From Diospyros lotus (taxonomy: Eukaryota; Streptophyta; Magnoliopsida; Ericales; Ebenaceae), in the NCBI RefSeq assembly GCF_014633365.1, contig NC_068338.1:49053716-49117715 (forward strand): a stretch of DNA of 64,000 nt, read 5' to 3'. Shown in pieces: positions 11,877 to 23,724 of this stretch (its first letter is position 1; the number at the start of each line of letters is the position of its first letter). Under the pieces are notes generated by a model. That model saw nothing but the letters and a program-made list of their open reading frames with translations. It did no database searches and was not told the DNA's origin. The translations under genes and the position numbers were made by a program.

Positions 11877-14497
11877 AGCAGTCTACAAGACATACCAAGT
11901 TGATATAATGTTCTGCTGATAGGTACTCTTCACTATTTTGTAAATATTACCAAAAGAATCAGACAAAGTCATACCACATACAACCTCAGAAACTCTGAAT
12001 TTTTTGTTTCATACAGGAATTTGATATAGATGAGAAAGAAGTTGAACATATTTTGTTGTTTCTATCATGTAGTCACCTGTAGCCCTGCTATATACTAATC
12101 TGCAGCATCACATGATCCAAATAATAACCAACTCTCTTTTAACTGCCTCTTTGCTATGTTAAATGGATTGCGATTCTTTCCGTATGTGAAACAAGAATTG
12201 AAGAAGCTTAGCCCAAAAGAAAAAAAAAAATAAGAAAGAAACAAGAATTGAAGGTTGGGTTATCTTTGCTTTTTAATTTTTAATTTTGAGTTTTAAATTC
12301 ATTTTCAATTTTTTGTTTTAGTAGTCTGTTTTTAAAAATTAAAAACGTATTCTCTTTAAAATTTTAAAAATAATTTTTAATGATATTTTATTCAATAAAT
12401 TTGATTTTTTAGTGAATTAAAAATATTTAATGTTAATATATTATTAAAAAATATATATATTTTAAAATTAATGAATTTTGTAATATTTTTTTTCATTACA
12501 ATAATAAAATATGAATAAATAAATAAATATGTTTTGATTTTAGTGTTTGTTTTGAATGAAAACATTCGAAATAATTTTTGGTTGTTTTGAGTTTTTCTTA
12601 TAATTTTTTTATTTTTAAAAATAATAAAAGAATGCGTTTTTATTATTTTAAAAAATTAAAAATAAGTTTAAAATAATAAAGAGAACGCAGTCAAAATGTG
12701 CAAAGCATATTCTAAAAATATAGAACATAAGGGTAAAGTCAATATAAGTTATACTATAAAAACAATTCTCTTTTGAATAATTTGTTCAATAATACTATTT
12801 TTCATCATATAATTTCCTTATTTCTCATAAAAAGATTTATCTAGCTAAATAGAGATTGTAGGTTCATTTCTTATTCTAAAAATACTTAGGTGGCTTTATT
12901 TTATAAAGTCCATGCATATAATAACTAAGAGATTAATTATATCATTAATGAGATTCTGACAGATATAAGATTGGTCAAATGTATTAAATGATAAAAAGAA
13001 TAAAAAAAAAAATTAGTCTTTCCAAGTTTTATAATATGTGACTTTAATCATTGTTAAAAATGTTGTTGGATTCGATTCAAACTTTATTTGGTAAAAAATA
13101 TTTTTATATATTTCACTATAATATTATATATGAATTTCTTTTTGTTTTCTTTCAGATAACTTTTATACCATGTTTGAAATGGGAAATTCAAAACTGGAAA
13201 AAGGGAAGGATGAAGATAGAAAAAAGAAATGAGACTTTAGATTCATTTATGTTTAGGTTAATAAAAAATTAAGAATAAATGAAAAAAAATTGTCAAAAAT
13301 CTCTCTGGATTTAAAATAAATTTTAAAAATATATACATGTGTTAAGTTATGTCTTTTCACTCTATTTATATATTTTTGACTAAAGAATTGATAACTTAGT
13401 AAGTTTTGAAAATATAATTTTTGTTCGAGAAAAAAAGAGATAAAAAAAGATTAAACAAAAAGATAATAAGAGAAGAATACTTTAATAAAAAACTTAAATA
13501 TCCATTACGAAAAGTATCTTACCTTGTGAGTGATACATATTCGAGAGAATATTATTTTTAGATATAATTTTATTTTTGTTTTGCAAACAAATTATTTTAA
13601 TAACTTAAACTGGTGACCTTTCAATCACAAAAGAGCACACCATACTGTTGTTTCATAGCTTCCCTTCTAAAATTTGAAAACAGACTCGAAAAAAAAAAAA
13701 CAAAAAACAAAGCTGCCTCATATAGAGAAGTCAATAGTTTTTTATCAATGATAAATAAAGGCTTCAAGATAGTTTATTATCAATGATAAATTCTGATACA
13801 CTGAGAAAGGCTTCAAGCTACTATATCCGACAATTTTGGATGAAATCGATCCATACATATAAACCTTCAGTCACAGTTTTAACTTTCAATCACTCCATAG
13901 TTAAAGATCTTTGTGTAGTTTTGCGGGATTTGGTCAAAAAGGGATTTCATTTAAGCAAAAAATATATCACAACCAAGAGAGTTCAGTACTGCACATACCA
14001 GTAACTTTATCGACCAATAAAACAAATAGCACGTGAATCAACCAGATTACGCTTCTGCCTTCTTACCATGGAAATGGGAACTGCTTCTTTGTAAAGTAAT
14101 CAATCCTTGTAGAGCGGAGAGCCTAAATGCCAAACACACTGGGACTATCCGGAAAGTACCATCAAACTTTCCGGCCATTCAATCTTAAATTTCTGAAATC
14201 ATCGTACTTCAATCAAACCTTCATATTTCTCAAATTTCCCACTAAGCTAACTCAGTCTACAAATTCCACAATTGCGACATCTATCCTTCAGTTTCTATAA
14301 TACTAAACTCAAGAAATCCTCTGAGAAAATTTGTTGGATTATAGGAACAGATGACTCCCACAATCTCCGTAGTTTAGATATCAAAAGGAGTTCCACAAAC
14401 ATTTTCCTCTATGTAGCAGGGTGCCCGCCCCCCCCCCCCCCCCTAATATCGAACCAGTTCCTTGTTGCCAAGTCTTTTCCCAAAATATATGACCTGG
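11877..14497. other. Intergenic region between the ABC1K and EDR4-like 3' ends
   Basis: Very AT-rich, convergent intergenic DNA holding the 3' UTRs of both flanking genes. No coding potential is seen. A stretch at about 13600-13670 has a weak tRNA-like or SINE-like look (GGTGACCTTTCAATCACAAA) but no cloverleaf could be drawn. A poly-C run of about 17 lies near 14427-14443. Confidence 0.5.
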
Positions 14498-17400
14498 TCA
14501 ATTATCCATCACCTCACTTGGGGAAGAATATCCCATGAGCCTATGAAGTGGGGAACTTGGCAGTGGCGGCAATTCTTCAATTTCTGAGGATAATTTGGAC
14601 GGAGACCTATCAAATGACGCCTTTCTGTCATTTGAACCCCTTCCAATAGCATGGAATGGTAGCCCGACAGCAAAGGACTCTCCTTCAGTTGAGGAAGTTT
14701 TGTTTAAGGATGGTCCATGATCATCAGAACATGATGCAGGCCCCGCATCTGGATAATTATTGGCATGAGACAATGATACCAACTTCTCCCTGTTGTTAGA
14801 ATTGCTGCAGGTATCAACCTCACTGGGCAGAGGTGCAATAACATCAGCAGCAAAATCAGAATACGGAACAAGATGAGTTCTGTTCTGAAGTGAAAATTTT
14901 AGTGCAAAGGAACATGCACTGCACCTCAGCTGATGGCATCTCTTTCTGAAGACGAGGAAATCTGCAGGAAGTTGCAAGATTTCCAAGCAATTGTAACAGG
15001 TTAAGAAAGGGGTTCCACCTGCAAGAGGTCGAACATGTCTCTTAGCCAAATGACGTCTCTCCTTAGTATATTTCTGCAGCTCATTTTGATTTGTGTACCA
15101 GTGATCCTCAGACTTGGCATCACATCCCCCTGAGGAGAACTCGGAACCTGTATAATGACGTTGACTTGAAGGGCCAGAGTGGTAGAGATTTTGAGATCTC
15201 TGACTCGGGTGGGCGGTATATTGGTTTCTGTTACAGCATACATGGGGCAGTGAAGGTGCCAAGCCCTGCCAATCTTGAGGAGAACAATTCAAACAGGAAC
15301 AATCAAATTGGTTTCTGATGATTGAGGCCTCTGCCGAGAAAGGAATTCGTGCAACCTGACTTTGGTGGGGCCAACTTCTTCCTTGATTAAATCTTGTATT
15401 GTACCTAGTATTGCTTAAATTGTGGAATATTTCTGGCTCTGGTACTTCATATTCATGGTGGGGGGAAATCTGTTTTTCCTTCCCAGAAACTCCAGGAAAT
15501 CTTTCATTAGTCTTCTCTTTGACAATACGTGTTCTGTGAAGCTGATCTTGCAGTTCGTAAACCATTTTTAGTAGTTCCATTTTCTCCTTATTAACCCATT
15601 TTAGCTGTTCCAATTTCTCCTCTTCCTGGTACTCGGACCTGCTAGGTGAATGAAAGCCTGTAATGCTTTGGAACTCACTCTGACCATAATCTGAAAGGCT
15701 GCCATTTTCATAGCCAACCTGGGCGCTCCTTGAATAAAAAGACCCCTTAGGTAGCCACTCATCTCTCTCATATTTCTTCCTGCTCCTAACTGGATGGCCA
15801 CATTTTCTTGATTCAAGCAATTCGTCTTGAGACCACTTGCTGCCTTCCACGGGATAATTCTTATTTTCTGATGAAATTGATGAGCGATGTTGTATTTCTG
15901 GATATCTACTTGTAATCTTATTCATAATCTCATCCCTTCTGGGCATTGTTCTGCTACTGGTAGACACAGCCTCCTTTAATTTTCTTTTGGATATATGCCG
16001 ATTATGGTGATCATCAGTTCCATCATAGGAAGAATCACTACCATCATAAGCATAATAACTCTTGGTTGTTGGAGATTTAGGCATGTGCCTGAGCAATGCA
16101 CTGAACTCAGAGCTCGGACTGGCTAGTGCAATATTTTCCATTGCATCTACAGAGCTCACACGGTCCAAACCACTTTCTTGAGATTGTTCAAGCTGTTCAA
16201 TGCAAGGAGACGTATGATTATCTGTTAAAATGCTTTCACTCAACGGCTTCCGTGCAGTAATGTTTGAACCCTTCGGGCTTGAAGCTAGCACACTTTCCTC
16301 ACTTAAACTTCCAAACTGACTCTTGAAATTCGGGGCCAATTCTGTACAAAATGTTCTAATTACAGATGAAGTGACTTCATCAGAAATTTTCATATTTTCA
16401 TTGGATTCTGTCTTGTAATCTCCACATTCACTATGATTCATTCCACTGTAGTCTCCTTGTGCAGTTTGATTCCTTCCATTAATTTGTTCCAAAATCCTGC
16501 TATTTTGATCCACTTCACTTTGAACTCCAGAAAATGGTGATGACTCCTCACTCCCATGATGACTAATCTCAGTTGATGAAGCAACTTCATCAGAGTTGGT
16601 GCCTGCAGGCTCTTTTGAGTTGCAATATCGATATCCATTTTGATTACTTCCATCGTTCTGATTCAAACCCATTTCCCTATGAACTCCAGCTACAAGTGAT
16701 GACTCCTCACTCTGATGACGATCAAGCTCAGTTGATGAAGCAATTTCAGTAGAAAAGCTTATGCCTCCAGGAAGCTTCTCATTCAAATATCCAAATTCAT
16801 TTCGATCCTGCTTATTTTGTTCCAGAGAACACTCATCTTGATCAATTTCTGTTTCAGCCTCCACTGCTGACTCAGGAACTTCAGTTCTGTGGTGTATAAC
16901 CTCTGTAGAGAGTTCACCTGAAAACTTTATATCTCCAGAATGCTCCCTATTGCTATCAGAAATTTTAATTTGACCGCTGCCATGGATTTTATCTAATGAT
17001 GATTCACGTGCAGAAGGAAGCACTTCTCCTTGAATTAAGCTTCTAGCTTCTTTGTCATTAGGAAGATGCTCCAGAACAATTTTCGGCCCACCATCTGTTT
17101 GATGTGCATCTGATCCTGTGTCCTTGGAGTCATTTTTGCGTTTCTTAGCTGTAAAAGATTACAAGATTGTGAAAATCAATTCAAACTTGAAGAGGAAACT
17201 GTCTTAGATAGATTGGAAGGAGAGGAACATTCTCTAATTAAATTGAAAGGATATTCCCTAAAAGGCCTGACATCCCCAGTCCACCTGAAGCGCACACACT
17301 ATCAAAATAGAAGGGAATGGAGAGTAAATGACTAACTAAATGAACTAGCCCTACTCCTTCCATGCCGGTAAACTATAATATTTCCGATGATGTTTCAGAA

Positions 17401-17532
17401 GATGCTGTTACCTTGGAGAAATGTGCCACATCCTCCGCACTGGTAAATGGGAATATTTGGCAACTCTAGGAGAACCCGCCGGCATCGTGGACATTTAACT
17501 CGACGAGATTTAGTAGTCAATTGTTCAGTCAT
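14498..17532 (-). CDS. EDR4: EDR4-like zinc-ribbon protein (DUF3133), 923 aa
   Basis: Exon 1 is 17532-17412 (MTEQLTTKSRR), donor GTAACA. Exon 2 is 17148-14498, acceptor TTTTACAG. Together they total 2772 nt, in frame. The N-terminus has paired CxxC motifs (C14/C17 and C32/C35; CPRC and CGGC), the small zinc-ribbon found at the start of EDR4-type proteins. Residues of about 750-805 form the DUF3133 probable zinc-ribbon, with TCYNC and RCSACSFALKF. Between these is a long Ser/Glu-rich, probably disordered region with repeated SSTE..HH.SEESS blocks and a short coiled coil (EEEKLEQLKWVNKEKMELLK). Family knowledge: Arabidopsis EDR4 limits salicylate-dependent powdery mildew resistance and associates with EDR1 and clathrin heavy chain at the plasma membrane. 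A 5' UTR acceptor is likely near 17550, with the leader starting around 19100-19300. Family membership is well supported; one-to-one orthology is not shown. Confidence 0.88.
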
Positions 17533-20500
17533 CTTTCTACAACTGCTCAGCTGCAATCATAATATATTGGGGCTCAAAAGCAACAAATGTCCATTTGCAA
17601 CCATGAAAGGGAACTATGCTGAATATCAGAAGTCTCCCACCACCTGCAATTATTAGGACTCTAAATGAGTAACAAGGAAAAGGATCGGATAATGACAGCT
17701 TATAGTGAATTTTTACGAGTAGGAATAAACAAATCACATGGTATCTATGATAATTGGACTCCGGTAAATTGGTGAAGTACCTATTTGGATATGCTTTCAA
17801 CATTTCTACTTGGACGCATAAAAATCTAAATACAAACATAAAAGCAGCAACTTCAACAATTTTTTTCCTTCTATCTGCCACTGGAGCGGCAACAATTTTG
17901 TTCTTACCAACTTCGCCAAAGAATTTCGTAGAAATGCCACAAATCACACTAAAAGGACATGCCGTGATAGCCAAATTGAGCGTAATGTGGGCTCCTATAG
18001 TCTTTTAACTAAGAATGTTCATGCAACAGTACTGTTCTCCTGTCTGTCTTTGGTAGGCAACAAGTATGCCATGCAACATTTGAGGTTTTGTACTAAAATC
18101 AAGATCTAACAGCAACTTGTGCATGTAATAGACTAATAGGTGCAAACAAATTTCAAATGATGCTATAGTATTGCCCAGGTTTTGATATTAAAACAGAGAA
18201 CAGATCAAATGCACAATGGATAAGAATCATAAAAGAAGGAATACCCTAAAAGTAAAGGTGCTATCTACCCTGATCCACAAATATGTTTACGGGATAAAAT
18301 CTTCAAATTTGTTTAATGGATATCAGAAAGTAAAGTTTATAGAACAAGAAAACGAGCATATTCTTATTATCTTGACGTTACTCCCTAAGTTATTTTAAAA
18401 TTAGGTAAAGTAGGAAGAAGATGAGAATTCAACAAAAATGTTTCAAGGAGGAAGCAAAGAAATTACATCCATATGCCATATGTTGGTCAGAAGAAAACAT
18501 GATAATAAAATTGGACGTGAATCTTTTGTCTAGAATCCATGATAAAATATATGAGATGAGAAGTCATAGGAAACATGCCTTCAAAAATCCAATTAGAACG
18601 GCTAAGCACAGATCTAAAGATGATGAAAAGGAAAAAGAGAGGTAAATAAGTCTTATTCCCGCAAGACCTGAACACAAGAAAAAGAAAAGTCTTAACTGTT
18701 CGCAGGCACTGCTGTCTAGGCGAAACCAAGTCCCAACACTATACGCAATTAGGAAGTAAAGAAAAGGAAAGCATTCGTAGCTTGAAAATTAAAGGTCAAA
18801 GTCGAAATCTAATCCCACTAACCGATTGACCAAAATCAACAAGAATATTTTCAAGTAATCAGATTCGGTGAATGAAATTGAACGGAACCCTTCGGAGTCA
18901 CTCGATTACGATCGGATCAACATAAACAAAGACACCCCTCTCCTAACGCGCGAATTGCAAAAATCGGGAGATTCAACCAAGGGCCGGCCGATACATTTGC
19001 ATAAATTGGACACAAACTAATACATACGTGCATATGCATAACAAGAAACAGGAAACGGAGCGAAATTTCTGTTTGAGAACGACGAACCTCCGAAGCCACC
19101 GCCGCCGTCTTCTTCTTCCCCTTTCTCTGTAAATATACAAAAGTTTCGAATTCTTGAGTCGTTAGCTTAATGATAAAGCTCGCTCTCGCTCTCTCTGCGC
19201 TTTCTCTCTGTTGAGAGACAGAGAAAACTCTTTACCAGTCAGAGAGAGAAAGAGAGAGAGAGAGAGCCAGAGAAAACTCTTCACCAGCCAGAGGGAGAGA
19301 GAGAGCAACCGCTTTCTGTCTGCTGTCAGGAAGACTAAGTCAGCTGTAATTCAGTTGTATAATACAAAATTAGGAAAATAAGTATATTTAAAGAAGAGAA
19401 ATGATTATAGGTATATAGGAAGATCTAACTGCTTAAGTCGGCTATTTATTTATTTTATGGCGCTGCGGCTGCCACTCATTGCTACCTCCCCCATTCCAAT
19501 CAAATAAACAATAATTTTTATCATTAAGAGTGATTGTTTAATTTGTTGAAAATTAAAATGATTGAATAAATATTTTTGTATTTTTAGATAATATGTGTTA
19601 AAATAAGTAACATAAGATTCTATCAAGATAATTTATCTGTAAAATTTATGATAAATTATTAGAGACGGAGAAAAAGATAAATTTATCTATAAAAAATTAT
19701 GTGATTTTTTTAAAAAAAATTAATAAATATAATAAAAAATACTTTTATCTAAAATATATTTTTTACCTATATATTAATTAATAAACACTATATTTGTTTA
19801 CTTAGAATTGAAGTGATATATTATGAATAATGATGGATGGTGTTAGTAATACTAATAATAGCAACACTAAAATATCATGCATTTACAACATTGAATTAAA
19901 TGCGCCAACCACAACCAGAACCAGCAAGCAGCCACCGCCCTTGGCCGAGGGAAGAGCAGGTCAGCGGTCAATGAAGCGCCAAAATAGCACTAACTCGGCA
20001 TCAACCCAGAGAGCTTCCGCTTGCTTCTTCGATTTTACTCCTTCCGTCGTCTTTTTTATTTTATTTAATTTCTTCCTCTGTGGCTAATAAAGTTGGAAAG
20101 CTATGGATAAGGCCCCATCATGTGTTGTCCTTTTCCTGCCTTCTCTTTCCAAATATGATAAAAGGGAAGCTTCTTATTTAATTCCGGATTTGGTGTACAA
20201 AATCTTAGTATGTGCAAAAATCTTTTTATAACAATTTGGCATGTCTGTTGTTGCAATGATTTATTTATAAATCATATTCATATATAGTGGTTAAAAGCTA
20301 ATTTGGGATGGTTATTGTTTTTAAAAATAACCAACGACAATCAAATACAATATTGACAAACAGGTTCTTATTATTTTTTATTAAGCTTTTAACTAAAATT
20401 CAACCCTGCTTTCAATTTTTATGATTTTTTTATTTAAAAAAAAAGAGTATTTTTTTTTTCATTTTTTTAACTTTAATAAAAATTACAAACTTTGAAAAGG

Positions 20501-21353
20501 CTAATTATTAGGTTGTTGGTTCAAAGGACATAAACAGTCCAACTACAGTTTACCATATAAATGTAGTTTTATTTTTATTTTTTTCTTGATGGTGTAATTA
20601 AATCAGCATATATTGCATCCTTCAATCAATATCTAGTCTTTAATTTAACTTATCCTTAAATGCAAGGTGTAATTTTTAATTATATTTTTCATTATTTCCT
20701 ACCTATAACCAACCATGACCTCACCCATTTTTAAATTCAAGATTTGGTGGCTACACCTACACCGACACCTGGACCTACATCATTGATTGATTCTTAAGAA
20801 ACATTGCTAGCTGCTTGACTTTTTGTCTGGGCATTCATTTTAATTTTTTGAGTCCGGCTACACTCAGTTTTTCATCAAAAATTAAGATTACAAAAATCAT
20901 AATCAACACAAGGATCATTGTTCGTTGCTGTTTGGCTGTTTTTTGGGTGGAGAGTAATATTCAATCTGCTTGGAGGAAGCTACTTCCATCATTATTGTTA
21001 ACTGGAGCAATTTCAACCTCATAATCAGGTAAAGTACACAAAAATAATTTGCGTAAACTCACTCGAAATCCTGATTGTAGAATAAGCCACTATAATCTCC
21101 AAGAATTACCTTTCAACAAAACTGAGGGAGCTTCTTCAGTATGCACAATCTGGTGCTCATCAGTAGCATCCAGATCGATTAGACTGTTGGCACAAACATG
21201 AAACACCATCTACAACCCATTTCAATTTGAACACTAAAAACAAACGCACAAGGTTCAAGACTTGCAACAGGGATATATATGTATACAAAGGTATCTGCCA
21301 ACACAAACGCAACATAAAGCAGCAACTTTCAAGCTTACCTTCCACACTGATGT
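17533..21353. other. EDR4-like leader intron and promoter, then intergenic DNA
   Basis: About 17533-19100 looks like a 5' UTR intron of the EDR4-like gene. About 19150-19330 is rich in CT/GA repeats, as expected near a plant transcription start. About 19380-21300 is AT-rich with no gene recognised. The region below 21354 should hold the 3' UTR of the NETWORKED-type gene. Open frames at 17537-17974, 18421-18645, 19830-20087 and 20815-21024 show no known domain or splice context. Confidence 0.4.
19612..19800 (-). repeat. Inverted copy of the dispersed AT-rich repeat
   Basis: Read on the minus strand, about 19795-19670 follows the same order of blocks as the 2700-3056 units: GTTTATTAATTAATATATA, then TTATATTTATTAA, then a poly-A/T stretch, then TAGATAAATTTATC. 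The copy is diverged and its edges are uncertain. Confidence 0.45.
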
Positions 21354-23724
21354 TTAGGAAGCCAACACAGCATGGGGCTTATGCACGATGAACGCCTTGA
21401 GGAGTTCTTGATACCCATTCCTATAATACTCCAGAGAGAAACACAGCTGCCGGATAGCCTCCCTTTTCTCCTCAGCTCTGTCCAAGATCATAGCACTCTG
21501 CCTGTCCACCTCTTTCTCCAGCTCTCCCACTTTCAGTTTTAGTTCACTGACCAAATTCTGTGCGCATTCGGATCCAGTAATCAGCTCTGTGCGCTCTTTA
21601 TTCACCTGATGCAGACGCAGCTCCAGCTGTTGGATCTGGTTGTCTCTGGAACCCATCTCTGCAACTAGTGAATGAACCTTAGCGTTGAGGCCGTCTTTCT
21701 CTGCCATTTGAGTATCATATTTCAGTTTTAGTATGTCAAGATTTTTGTTCAAAGCTTCCACATGTTTATTTCTCCAACCAACATCGGCCATCAGTTGCTC
21801 AATTTCGCTCTGAAAACCAATCTGTTGTGTTTCATGTGAACATTTCATTGCTTCCTTCTCAGCTTCGCATCGCCTGATGTCATCCTCCAATGATTTGCTT
21901 TGCATTTCTGATGCCTTGAGTCTTGCCCCTAGAAGAGCCAGTTGTTCTGACAGAGCAGTAATATCAGAATTGAGCCTTCCTTTCTCCAACAGAAAGGTTT
22001 TCTGGGTATCAGCTAGCGCAGTATTCAAGCCCTTGATCTCCAGTTCACGATCAGTTACATCAGCCATTTGACTAAAAACTCTATCCTGCAGCTCCAGAAC
22101 CAGCATTTTCTCTGAACTGAGCTTGCCTTCCAACATCGCTATATGTTTCTGAGCTATTTCAAGCTGGCCTTGCAATTCATTTGTGCCTTGAGATTTTTCA
22201 TTGCAAAGTTTTTCAATTTCATATTCGGAAACCTTGAGCTTTTCTCTCGCTTTTTCCAACTCATCTGCCAATGACCTAATCTTGTGACTGGAATCTGAAA
22301 CCTGAGCTTCTAACTTGGCTACTCCCTTTTGTAGGTCCGACACTTTTGTTTTCTCCGTTTCATGGTCAACCTCTCGCATCTTGATATTTTTCTTTGCTAA
22401 TTCAAGTTGCATCTGCAAATCTCTAATAAGCACAGTTAATGCTTCGTTCTTCTTGAGCTCAGCAGTCAACTTTTTGACTTGTTCTTCAGAAAGCTGAAGC
22501 TTCTTATTCAACTCCTTCAACCCCTGCTTGTACTCGGTGGCTCTTGTAAGCAAAGTTGCATAATCTCCATTTTCCTCTAACTCCAGCTCATCATCTGCAT
22601 TCTCCTTCTTGGCCTCTTGTATCATCTCTTTCCCGTTTGGATGCTCAATCTCCATTTCAAAAATCTTTTGCTTCACCTCTTTGCATTCACCAGACATATG
22701 CGGGCTTGAATGCCTGTAAATGGAGGAATCAGACAATTCTGACTCAGAATCTGACACAAATGATGAAGATTCAGAACCTTCCTTTTGAGATAGATCAGAA
22801 CTACCACCAGTAACACTTAGAAATAAGTCAAAGCCAACACTTTGCTGTCCAAATTTTTTCAGGCTCAATTTCTGATCAGGAGTCACAAAGGGAGTGTCTT
22901 GGTCAGAGCCACGGTGAGAAATAGCAGGATTCTGCGTTTGGGGCACTGGTGGCACATTCTTGTATAATTCTACAGTCAGATGATTATAACGCTCAGCCAG
23001 CAACCTATACATGCGGTAGAATCCCTCTACATGAGCAATCAACTCTGGCCTCTTTTCATAATACATCCCAGCCTTCTTAACAAAAGAATCTCCATCTTCT
23101 TTAATCAGTTTAAGCATTTCTTTGACGCTCTGATCCACCTCTGTATTGAAGAAACATTTTGTCACCACTTACAGTAACAATTGTAGGAATATTATTATTT
23201 CAGAAACCTAATTCCAATTTACTATCATAGTTAAGATCAAGATTCCACGACTCATAAAAAGAAAAAGATTCCATGATTCTCAAAGCCCATCAATAGAAGG
23301 TAGGTAGGTAGGTAAATTCTTAAGAGGATACAAAATGGAAAACTTATATTACAGGAGATAATGACCACATAAAATCTACCCCTCAAGTCAAAGTTGCCTG
23401 CAATATACAGTGGACTAGGTGTGATATAATGGCCTCCTTTTGGCTACCAGTGGCCTTCAAATGAACAATTAGATGATCTGGAAACTAGAAACTTTTATAT
23501 CATTACTGAAGAAAGGGTTAGTCCTCCCCAGATGGATCAAATGAAGATATAAATCAGTTAAGATGGTAGTATAATCACAGCATAAGTTTGAGAAAAGAAA
23601 AAGGTACACAAGATAAATTTAGTGACTGACCCTCAAGATTTTCGGCTAGCCATTTAGAATTTTTTGGACTAATGTGATTGTCCAACCACTGTGAATGTGA
23701 CTTCTCTGACTCCATAGCTTTCAT
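21354..23724 (-). CDS. NET4: NETWORKED (NET4-type) actin-binding coiled-coil protein, 626 aa
   Basis: Exon 1 is 23724-23631 (MKAMESEKSHSQWLDNH), donor GTCAGT. Exon 2 is 23140-21354, acceptor AATACAG. The sum is 1881 nt in frame, and an in-frame TGA lies just upstream of the ATG. Residues of about 11-90 form the NAB actin-binding domain (ISPKNSKWLAENLE, DQSVKEMLKLIKEDGDSF, YYEKRPELIAHVEGFYRMYR). Residues from about 190 to 600 are almost continuous coiled coil. The C-terminus has EEKREAIRQLCFSLEYYRNG, the IRQ-type motif of the NET3/NET4 group. Family knowledge: NET proteins link F-actin to membranes, and NET4 links it to the tonoplast through RABG3 (Rab7) GTPases. The tryptophan cluster WWW near the start of the NAB domain is replaced by QWL. 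The second ATG (residue 4) is an alternative start. The 5' UTR probably begins near 25500-25600. Confidence 0.88.

Noticed and set aside
13600..13670. tRNA or tRNA-derived SINE
   Set aside because: GGTGACCTTTCAATCACAAA resembles a reversed tRNA-like region, but no A/B boxes at the right spacing and no cloverleaf could be drawn.
14427..14443. Poly-C run as a regulatory or structural element
   Set aside because: A bare homopolymer with no context; similar poly-C/G runs at 37320 and 45035 suggest length-uncertain simple repeats.
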